A stretch of DNA of 53,529 nt, taken from NCBI GenBank assembly GCA_024640405.1, contig JAHEFB010000029.1:1-53529 (forward strand). The letters run 5' to 3'. The position numbers were made by a program, and so were the translations under genes. This document shows positions 47,077 through 53,529 of the stretch, piece by piece. Source of the stretch: Alphaproteobacteria bacterium (lineage in GTDB: Bacteria > Pseudomonadota > Alphaproteobacteria > Rhizobiales > Aestuariivirgaceae). The notes below the pieces were generated by a model that saw nothing but the letters and a program-made list of their open reading frames with translations, was not told the DNA's origin and made no database searches. How positions within the stretch are numbered: position 1 is the stretch's first letter; each line of letters starts with the position of its first letter.

Positions 47077-48507
47077 ATGACTGATATTACCTGCGATATC
47101 TGCGTGATCGGCGGAGGCTCCGGCGGATTGAGTGTCGCGGCGGGAGCCAGCCAGTTTGGCGAAAAAGTTGTGTTGATCGAGAAAGGGGCAATGGGAGGTG
47201 ACTGCCTCAACTACGGCTGTGTCCCCTCCAAGGCGCTGCTGGCGGCCGGCAAGCATGCACACGCATTTTCCACCGGCGTCGAGTTCGGCGTCGCCGCACA
47301 GGCGCCCAAGGTCGACTTTGCCAAGGCCATGGCGCATGTGAAGGATGTCATTGCCGGCATTGCCCCGCATGACAGCCAGGAACGATTTGAAGGCCTGGGT
47401 GTCACGGTTATTCGCGAATTCGGCAGGTTTGTAGATGCCGATACTGTTGAAGCAGGCGGCAACCGCATCAAGGCACGCCGGTTTGTGGTCGCCACCGGGT
47501 CGTCGCCCTCGGCACCGCCAATCCCCGGACTGGACCGTGTCGACTACCTCACCAACGAGAACATTTTCGACAATACCGTGCTGCCTTCCCACCTGATCAT
47601 CATCGGTGGTGGCCCTATCGGCATGGAAATGGCCCAGGCGCATCGCCGTCTCGGTGCCAAAGTCACGGTTCTGGAGGCGTTTCAGCCACTGGGCAAGGAT
47701 GATCCCGAACTTACCGCCATTGTGCTCGAACTTCTGCGCGAAGAGGGGATCGACATCCGGGCCGGTGCAAAGATCACTTGCATCGCGAAGGCTGGCAAGT
47801 CGAAATCGATCGAAGTCACGCTGGAAGGCGACGACGGCAAGGCGGAGAAACTGTCAGGCTCACACCTTCTGGTCGCCGCAGGGCGGGCCGCGAGGGTTGA
47901 CGGCCTCAATCTCGAGGCCGCCGGCATCGAGTACGACAGGCGTGGCATCAAGGTGGACAAGGGACTGCGCAGCAGCAATCGCAAGGTTTATGCCGTTGGT
48001 GATGTCGCTGGCGGGCTGCAATTTACCCATGTGGCCGGTTACCAGGCAGGCCTGGTGCTGCGCTCCATCCTGTTCCGTCTGCCTGTTACCAATGAAACCC
48101 GGATTATTCCCTGGGTCACCTATACAGACCCGGAACTGGCCCATATCGGCACTACTGAAGAGCAGGCAAAGGAAAGCCATCCCGGCCACAAGATATTGCG
48201 CTGGTACTTCAGGGAAAATGACCGGGCGCGCGCGGAACGCAGGTCGACCGGCCTCATCAAGGCAGTTGTTTCATCAAAGGGCGAGATACTGGGCTGCTCG
48301 ATTGTGGGCCCCAATGCCGGTGACCTGATTCAACCGTGGGCAATGGCGATTTCATCAAGACTGAAGATCAAGGCCATGATAGACATGGTTGCGGCATACC
48401 CGACACTCAGCGAAGTTTCCAAACGGGCTGCGACAAGTTATTATGCCGACCTGCCATCCAAACCCATGGTTCGCCGTATAATAGGATGGTTGAAAATTTT
48501 TGGATGA
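47077..48507 (+). CDS. MerA/dihydrolipoamide dehydrogenase-like FAD oxidoreductase
   Basis: A 476-residue pyridine nucleotide-disulfide oxidoreductase. The FAD site starts ICVIGGGSGGLS. The redox disulfide is GGDCLNYGCVPSK (C43, C48), the NAD(P) site is IIIGGGPIGMEMA, and the second FAD motif is YAVGDVAGG. The C-terminal catalytic His of Lpd and glutathione reductase (HPT-x-SE) is Tyr here (YPTLSE). MerA has Tyr as well, but this protein lacks MerA's C-terminal vicinal Cys pair and its N-terminal metal-binding domain. So it is neither Lpd nor a complete mercuric reductase; electron acceptor unknown. GAAAGG lies seven bases before the chosen ATG. Confidence 0.9.
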   Translation: MTDITCDICVIGGGSGGLSVAAGASQFGEKVVLIEKGAMGGDCLNYGCVPSKALLAAGKHAHAFSTGVEFGVAAQAPKVDFAKAMAHVKDVIAGIAPHDSQERFEGLGVTVIREFGRFVDADTVEAGGNRIKARRFVVATGSSPSAPPIPGLDRVDYLTNENIFDNTVLPSHLIIIGGGPIGMEMAQAHRRLGAKVTVLEAFQPLGKDDPELTAIVLELLREEGIDIRAGAKITCIAKAGKSKSIEVTLEGDDGKAEKLSGSHLLVAAGRAARVDGLNLEAAGIEYDRRGIKVDKGLRSSNRKVYAVGDVAGGLQFTHVAGYQAGLVLRSILFRLPVTNETRIIPWVTYTDPELAHIGTTEEQAKESHPGHKILRWYFRENDRARAERRSTGLIKAVVSSKGEILGCSIVGPNAGDLIQPWAMAISSRLKIKAMIDMVAAYPTLSEVSKRAATSYYADLPSKPMVRRIIGWLKIFG

Positions 48508-48555
48508 CCGCCGTCAGTTGATTCTCATCTGCTGACCACTATGTAAAAGGCAGCG

Positions 48556-50049
48556 ATGAGCACGGACACGGGAAAACAGGATTCTGCACGGTCGAGCCGG
48601 CGTGCACCTTGGTATCGCAAGTTGACCGCCAAGGTGCTGGTTATGGCGGCTGTGTTCCTGATGATTGGCGAAATGCTGGTATTTTTGCCATCAATTGCCA
48701 ACTTCCGGATCAACTGGCTCAAGCAACGCTCTGCCACTGCAGAAATTGCGGCCCTGGCGGTTGAGGCCGCTCAGAACCAGGAAATATCCGGGCCACTGCG
48801 CAAGGAACTTCTGGATCGTGCCGGGGTGCTGGTACTGGCGGTTAGAACCGATGATGCCCGCCAGCTGGTGCTGATCCCCGAAAAACCGCCCTTTGTGGAA
48901 GCCAACTACGATCTGCGGGTGAGGCAACCGATGATGGCAATCTATGATGCGGCGACCACGTTGTATAATGGCGGCAACAGGATTATCGGGGTCAAGGACA
49001 AACCCTCCAGCATGAACGGCACGCTGATTGAGCTGGCACTGGACGAAAAACCCCTGTTCCAGGCCATGGTGCAGTACTCCATCAACATACTGACCCTGTC
49101 CATCTTCCTGGCTTTCATTCTGGCAGCGCTATTGTTCTTCGCCCTGAACCGGCTCCTGGTGCGGCCGGTGCAGCGGCTGTCAGGCAACATGCAGGCCTTT
49201 GCCCTAAACCCTGAAGACCGCAGCCGCATTATCGAGCCTACCGGCCGGGTCGACGAAATAGGCGCCGCCGAGCAGGAACTCAGGCAAATGCAGACCGAGC
49301 TGTCCGATCTTCTGTCACAGAAAAGCCGGCTTGCAGCGCTTGGACTTGCGGTTTCAAAGGTTTCCCATGATCTGCGCAACATGCTGGCGTCCGCGCAACT
49401 GATTTCGGACCGGCTGGGTATGGTGGATGACCCGACAGTCAAGAAATTTGCGCCCAAGCTGATAGCCTCCCTGGACCGGGCAATCGACTTTTGCCAGGAC
49501 ACACTGAAATTCGGCCGGGCACAGGAAGCACCGCCGCGGCGCGAAATGTTCAATTTGCGGGCGCTGGTGGACGAAGTACTGGATCACAGCACGACCGAGG
49601 CCGGCGGTGACGTTGTCTTCTACAATGAAGTAAACGCGGATCTTGATGCGGACGCCGACAGGGAACAATTGTTCCGGGTTTTGATGAACCTGCTGCGCAA
49701 TGCGGCTGAAGCGGTCGAAAACAAGGGTGCGGCCTCGATTGCACGCGGCAGCGGCGGCAAGGTGAGGGTCCGGGCGCGCCACGAGGACAGCCATTGTATC
49801 ATCGAGGTGACGGACAACGGGCCAGGAGTACCGGAAAAAGCCAGGGAACACCTGTTTGAGGCGTTTCGCGGATCGCAGCGCCAGGGCGGTACCGGCCTCG
49901 GACTGGCCATTGCAAGTGAACTGGTCCGTGCCCATGGCGGAGAAGTTCGCCTGGTTGAAAGCCCGGAACCGGGCACTGTGTTCCAGATTTCCATTCCTGA
50001 CCGGCTGCAGGAAGTAGTCTCGGGCCGCCGCGGCAGGCGGAGTGCTTGA
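48556..50049 (+). CDS. Orphan membrane sensor histidine kinase
   Basis: A 497-residue sensor kinase. TM1 (about 29-50) and TM2 (about 180-205) enclose a periplasmic sensor domain of some 130 residues with no recognised fold. HAMP follows (LLVRPVQRLSGNMQAF), then HisKA with H271 in VSKVSHDLRNML and HATPase motifs LLRNAAEAV, VTDNGPGVP and GGTGLGLAIASEL. There is no response regulator beside it. It lies 48 bp after the MerA-like gene on the same strand, so it may belong to the TVP38-flavoprotein transcript and sense envelope or redox state, which is inference. Confidence 0.9.
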   Translation: MSTDTGKQDSARSSRRAPWYRKLTAKVLVMAAVFLMIGEMLVFLPSIANFRINWLKQRSATAEIAALAVEAAQNQEISGPLRKELLDRAGVLVLAVRTDDARQLVLIPEKPPFVEANYDLRVRQPMMAIYDAATTLYNGGNRIIGVKDKPSSMNGTLIELALDEKPLFQAMVQYSINILTLSIFLAFILAALLFFALNRLLVRPVQRLSGNMQAFALNPEDRSRIIEPTGRVDEIGAAEQELRQMQTELSDLLSQKSRLAALGLAVSKVSHDLRNMLASAQLISDRLGMVDDPTVKKFAPKLIASLDRAIDFCQDTLKFGRAQEAPPRREMFNLRALVDEVLDHSTTEAGGDVVFYNEVNADLDADADREQLFRVLMNLLRNAAEAVENKGAASIARGSGGKVRVRARHEDSHCIIEVTDNGPGVPEKAREHLFEAFRGSQRQGGTGLGLAIASELVRAHGGEVRLVESPEPGTVFQISIPDRLQEVVSGRRGRRSA

Positions 50050-50059
50050 CTCTTTTTGT

Positions 50060-50222
50060 GGTCGAACAGCGTTCCTCGCTTTGCTCGGGCCGTTCTCCAT
50101 CCCTGAACTAACGCTTTGATGAACTCCAATCCGAAGCACGAAGTGCTGAGGCAAGGCCGACTGGCCGTCGCACGAAGTGCGCCCCAGCGGAGCGCAGCCG
50201 CAGGCTGCCAGCGTGAGCGGAA
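50060..50222 (+). repeat. Dispersed repeat family A, full copy 2
   Basis: About 163 bp corresponds to the reverse complement of 2230-2398 throughout, with a few short unlike segments. It starts GGTCGAACAG, 10 bp after the kinase stop, and ends GTGAGCGGAA. It also contains the GCAC-GAA-GTGC hairpins. A different palindromic repeat starts about 11 bp later. Confidence 0.85.
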
Positions 50223-50232
50223 CAAATAAAGA

Positions 50233-50320
50233 TGTCATCCTCGGGCTTCGTCCCGAGGATCCAGACTTGGCAACCTGCATAAACCGCTCATGGATCCCCG
50301 GCACAAGGCCGGGGATGACA
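50233..50320. repeat. Alphaproteobacterial double-palindrome repeat
   Basis: The outer inverted repeat TGTCATCC/GGATGACA encloses two hairpins: ATCCTCGGG/CCCGAGGAT (50237-50260) and GATCCCCGGC/GCCGGGGAT (50293-50316). Such intergenic elements are abundant in rhizobia and relatives. With repeat A copy 2 it makes up almost the whole 312-bp gap 50050-50361, so that gap has no gene. Confidence 0.85.
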
Positions 50321-50361
50321 ATCAGAATCAAATTGGGGAAATTCTGACTGAGCCCAACCCT

Positions 50362-52149
50362 TTACTTTCCAACCACCTCCACAACCGTACCCTCGCGGCG
50401 CGGATCGGCGCCGCCATCCATCCGGCCGTCTTTCAGAATACGCACGCCGTGCAGACCACTGGTGAGCGGTTTCACTTCAACGGCATGACCAAGGTCCGCC
50501 AGTGGCGCGGCCAGACGGGCGAACTGGTTCAACTTGCCAGCCAGATCACTGCCAACCCCGGTGTCTTCAAGTTCGGTACGGTTGTTGCGGTTTATCACAT
50601 GCAGCTGCGACACCGCCTGCTGCATGGGCATCTGCCAGTCGATCAGCCCCAGCAGGGCGCGGGCGGTGTAACCGATGATGCGGCTGCCGCCGGGAGATCC
50701 TACAGCGGCAAACAGACTGCCGTCGGCGTTGAGGACCAGGGAAGGCGACATGGACGATCTGGGCCGCTTGCCCGCTTCGACCCGGTTGGCAACCGGCTTT
50801 CCCGACTTCGAGGCAACGAAGGAAAAATCCGTCAACTGGTTGTTCAGCACAAAGCCGCCGGCGGTGATGCGTGCACCGAAGGCCCGCTCGACACTCATGG
50901 TCATGGATACGGCATTGCCATCCATGTCCACAATCGCCAGATGACTGGTTCCGTTCTCAACAAGACCGGTGCCGGCGGCCTGTTGCGCCTGCGCCGTCCC
51001 GGGCGGTGAACCGGCTGCAGCCCTGCCCATGTCGCGCAGCGGGTTGATCAACATGCTGCGTGACCTCAGATACGGCCTGTCGAGAAGTCCGGCCACCGGA
51101 ACGTCAACAAAGTCAGCATCCGCGATGTATTGATTGCGGTCTGCGAAGGCCAGCCGGCTGGCTTGCGAAAACAGATGTGCAGCCATCAGGCCTTCAGGGT
51201 TCAATCTTGCCAGCTGATAAGGCTCCAGCAGCCGCAGGATCATCAGCGATGTCAGGCCACCGGAAGTCGGCGGGCCCATACCGCAGACACGGTAGGCGCG
51301 GTAAGGCGCGCACACAGGCGCACGTTCGATCGCCTGATAGGAAGCCAGATCGGCAAGGGTCATCAGGCCGGGATTGACCCTGTTTGAGCGCACGGCGTCT
51401 ACAATCGCGCTGGCAACCCTGCCTTTGTAGAAGCCGTCAGGGCCGTTGGCCGCGATCAGCTTCAGCGTTTCCGCATAGGGAAGGTTTTTCAGGACATGCC
51501 CCACCGGCACCGGTATGTCGGGTTCACCAAAATCGCCGTCACCGAGAAAATAGACTGCGGCAGCGGCGGCGTCGGCTGCCAGATGATCCGCATTGGCGAT
51601 GGCTGCATGCAGGCGCGGACTGACGGCAAAGCCTTCTTCTGCCAGCCTGATTGCCGGATCAAACAGGCTGGCCCACTCCAGCCTGCCGAATTTCTGATGG
51701 GCTTTCCACAGTGCTGATATGACACCCGGCGTGCCGACCGGCCTGCCGCCAAGGGCCGCATCAGGCCACGCCATGGGCTCTCCGTCGGGCTTTAGAAACA
51801 GCCTTTCATCAGCAGTCAGCGGAGCCTTTTCGCGGCCGTCAAAGGTGGTGATCGATGCATCGTCCGATGTATAGTGCAGCATGAACAGACCGCCGCCAAT
51901 TCCGGACGACTGGGGTTCGGTCAGCGTCAGTACCAGCTGCGCGGTAATTGCGGCATCGGTTGCAGAACCGCCTTGCGCCAGGATGGCTGCTGCTGCATCC
52001 GATGCGTGAGTATTGGCGGTGGCAACCATCGCCTTGCGCACCGGCGCATCGTCACTGCAACCGGCAGCCAGCAACAACAGGCACAAGGCAAGACATCTGA
52101 CAAACATTGACATTGCTACAATCCAAACAGACAAACGGTTAATCAGCAT
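50362..52149 (-). CDS. ggt: Gamma-glutamyltransferase, probable lipoprotein
   Basis: This Ntn-hydrolase cleaves and transfers the gamma-glutamyl group of glutathione and related peptides outside the cytoplasm. It has 595 residues from the ATG at 52147-52149. Residues 1-30 are a signal with lipobox LAAGC, so C31 would be lipidated. The large subunit has SGIGGGLFMLHY and DGREKAP. Self-cleavage is expected before T401 in GTSHLAIVDMDGNAVSMT in parts, releasing the small subunit, with GGSRIIGYT later. GAGG five bases before this start supports it over ATGs at 52113 and 52107; a longer frame to 52509 runs into the divergent peptidase gene and is not used. Confidence 0.93.
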   Translation of the reverse strand: MLINRLSVWIVAMSMFVRCLALCLLLLAAGCSDDAPVRKAMVATANTHASDAAAAILAQGGSATDAAITAQLVLTLTEPQSSGIGGGLFMLHYTSDDASITTFDGREKAPLTADERLFLKPDGEPMAWPDAALGGRPVGTPGVISALWKAHQKFGRLEWASLFDPAIRLAEEGFAVSPRLHAAIANADHLAADAAAAAVYFLGDGDFGEPDIPVPVGHVLKNLPYAETLKLIAANGPDGFYKGRVASAIVDAVRSNRVNPGLMTLADLASYQAIERAPVCAPYRAYRVCGMGPPTSGGLTSLMILRLLEPYQLARLNPEGLMAAHLFSQASRLAFADRNQYIADADFVDVPVAGLLDRPYLRSRSMLINPLRDMGRAAAGSPPGTAQAQQAAGTGLVENGTSHLAIVDMDGNAVSMTMSVERAFGARITAGGFVLNNQLTDFSFVASKSGKPVANRVEAGKRPRSSMSPSLVLNADGSLFAAVGSPGGSRIIGYTARALLGLIDWQMPMQQAVSQLHVINRNNRTELEDTGVGSDLAGKLNQFARLAAPLADLGHAVEVKPLTSGLHGVRILKDGRMDGGADPRREGTVVEVVGK

Positions 52150-52246
52150 CTTAGCCTCGACATCTGCAGCTTCGCAATTGACGATGAGGTCCTGATCCGG
52201 GCATCTGAAAACATGATGAACGTGACCGCAAACCAAGGCAGCCGAC

Positions 52247-53254
52247 ATGAACGTGACACCAAATGCGAAAAACCTGATAACCGATGTTGCAGGCCTTCGG
52301 GTCGGCAACGCCCACAGCGCGCAATATGCGACCGGCGTCACGGTGGTGTTGCCGGATGAGCCGGTAACGGCGGCTGCGGATGTGCGCGGCGGCGCGCCCG
52401 GCACCCGCGATATATCTGCGCTTGATCCTTCCTGTCTGGTGGACGCGGTGCACGGCATAGTTTTGTCCGGCGGTTCGGTATTCGGGCTGGATGCAGCCGG
52501 TGGCGTCATCTCTTATCTGTCAGAACGCGGCGTCGGTTTGAGCTTCGGCAAGTCGGCACTGCGCATTCCGGTGGTGCCGTCCGCCATTCTGTTCGACCTG
52601 ACATTCGGTGCGGACAAGAGCTGGGGGGCGACACCGCCCTATCGCGGCCTGGGCATCGAAGCCGCAAGGGCCGCCGGCGCGACCTTTGATCTGGGCAATG
52701 CCGGGGCAGGCTATGGCGCAACTGCCGGCATATTCAAGGGCGGGCTTGGCAGTGCCTCCAGCGTGTTTGGCGGATTTACCATTGGCGCGCTTGTGGCACT
52801 CAATCCGGTAGGCTCCTGCATCAACCCGGCCAGCGGTGACCTCTGGGCACGACCGTTTGAACTGAACGGCGAACTGGGCCCGGCACCGGCCAAACCAACG
52901 TCTGCTGGCCGATTGACCCCGCTGGGCGGCAGCAAGCTGGATGCGCGCGCTGCAGGTGCCAACACCACCATTGCCGTGGTGGCAACCGATGCCGTACTGA
53001 CCAAGGCGCAGGCACAAAGGCTGGCGATCATGGCGTCAGACGGCATGGCGCGGGCCATCCGGCCGATCCACTCTCCGTTCGACGGCGATACGGTTTTTGC
53101 GCTGGCAACCGGCAGGACACCGCTGAGAGATCAGCCGAACGAGACCCTCGCCATGCTGGGGTCGGCTGCCGCGGACTGCCTGACACGAGCAATAGGACGC
53201 GCCATGGCGAGCGCCGAACCCCTGCATGGCGTCGATGCCTGGCGGCCGGCCTGA
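52247..53254 (+). CDS. P1-family (DmpA-like) peptidase
   Basis: A 335-residue self-processing N-terminal nucleophile peptidase of the DmpA/beta-peptidyl aminopeptidase family. It opens LITDVAGLRVGNAHSAQYATGVTVVL in parts (DVAGLRVGNA, GVTVVLP). Other landmarks are GIVLSGGSVFGLDAAGGV, GAGYGATAG and the likely processing site N239/T240 in AGANTTIAVVATDAVL, which would make a large and a small chain. Substrate range in relatives includes D- and beta-amino-acid peptides. No signal peptide is seen. It is divergent from ggt across 97 bp, so both may share control of peptide use. Confidence 0.9.
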   Translation: MNVTPNAKNLITDVAGLRVGNAHSAQYATGVTVVLPDEPVTAAADVRGGAPGTRDISALDPSCLVDAVHGIVLSGGSVFGLDAAGGVISYLSERGVGLSFGKSALRIPVVPSAILFDLTFGADKSWGATPPYRGLGIEAARAAGATFDLGNAGAGYGATAGIFKGGLGSASSVFGGFTIGALVALNPVGSCINPASGDLWARPFELNGELGPAPAKPTSAGRLTPLGGSKLDARAAGANTTIAVVATDAVLTKAQAQRLAIMASDGMARAIRPIHSPFDGDTVFALATGRTPLRDQPNETLAMLGSAAADCLTRAIGRAMASAEPLHGVDAWRPA

Positions 53255-53371
53255 GCCCACCGGCAGAAGTCTGAAATCCGGTGCTTGCGTTTAACGGAAC
53301 AACCAGCTAGATACGTCCAGTCTTCAGCACATGCTTGACGCTGAACGCGGGACAATGCTCCCGCCGCAAGG

Positions 53372-53448
53372 GCACCGGTAGCTCAGCTGGATAGAGCACC
53401 AGACTACGAATCTGGGGGTCGGGAGTTCGAATCTTCCCCGGTGCGCCA
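53372..53448 (+). tRNA. tRNA-Arg (anticodon ACG)
   Basis: All four stems fold: acceptor GCACCGG/CCGGTGC, D stem GCTC/GAGC, anticodon stem CCAGA/TCTGG with loop CTACGAA (anticodon ACG, read as ICG after A34 deamination), and T stem GGGAG/CTTCC with loop TTCGAAT. Discriminator G and an encoded CCA follow, making 77 bases. The sequence after it is markedly AT-rich up to the window end. Confidence 0.97.
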
Positions 53449-53529
53449 ATTAATTAAGTTATTTCAATAATTTATATGAACGCTAACACGAACAGATCGT
53501 GACGTAGATGTTTTGGTCACATATTGGTC

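Noticed and set aside
52150..52509. N-terminal extension of the gamma-glutamyltransferase frame
   Set aside because: It overlaps the divergent P1-peptidase gene and precedes a complete lipoprotein signal with a good ribosome-binding site.
53264..53300. Terminator after the P1-peptidase gene (CACCGG/CCGGTG)
   Set aside because: The stem is only six base pairs with a long loop, and no real T-run follows.
1..53529. CRISPR arrays, rRNA genes, prophage or restriction-type defence loci
   Set aside because: No regularly spaced repeats, rRNA sequence, or phage or defence-type gene products were seen in any frame.

Overview
The window is ordinary chromosome from an alphaproteobacterium, most likely of the order Hyphomicrobiales (Rhizobiales). 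The supporting signs are the conserved run rpmH-rnpA-yidC-engB-argB-HAD nucleotidase-dapD-dapE, a PodJ-like polarity protein with a full CtrA motif in front of it, the four-gene ligase-associated repair set, and GC-rich palindromic repeats typical of the group. I do not assign a genus. Coding density is high and there is no prophage, complete insertion sequence or CRISPR array.

Layout. 1-563: ribosomal proteins L20 and L35 (minus). 840-2189: a glutamine synthetase-family ligase flanked by copies of a dispersed repeat. 2434-7948: a Na+/H+ antiporter, two paralogous small secreted proteins, a family VIII-type serine hydrolase, a long-chain-type acyl-CoA dehydrogenase and a MerR regulator. 8404-11886: PodJ-like polar scaffold. 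12042-19732: a DUF3429 membrane protein, then the divergent repair cluster (helicase and phosphoesterase leftward; MATE exporter, exonuclease and ATP-dependent ligase rightward). 20225-23758: an oligopeptide-type ABC importer with fused ATPases but no binding protein. 23838-28465: DNA photolyase, then a LysR regulator divergent from a pirin, SDR and FMN reductase run. 29027-33223: a LuxR-type response regulator facing a giant SLC5-STAC-histidine kinase-receiver hybrid (CrbS/CrbR-like). 33485-37531: MscL, an aminotransferase, and the def-fmt-truA operon. 37517-45537: the leftward lysine and arginine biosynthesis, membrane insertion and ribosome/RNase P cluster. 45878-53448: a MITE-like element, a TVP38 membrane protein with a MerA-like flavoprotein and an orphan sensor kinase, a repeat-filled gap, gamma-glutamyltransferase divergent from a P1-family peptidase, and a tRNA-Arg(ACG).

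Themes. Housekeeping operons alternate with stress functions: DNA damage (photolyase, Lhr-Core cluster), redox (pirin, FMN reductase, MerA-like flavoprotein), osmotic shock (MscL, antiporter) and peptide or amino-acid scavenging (ABC importer, GGT, P1 peptidase, PuuA-like ligase).

The least explained items are: (i) the tandem secreted proteins sharing a Cys/Arg/Trp C-terminal motif; (ii) a 265-bp TA-flanked inverted-repeat element whose interior recurs, without indels and in the same reading frame, 26 kb away; (iii) a roughly 165-bp dispersed repeat present in two full copies and one partial copy; and (iv) the repair cluster with an exporter embedded in it.
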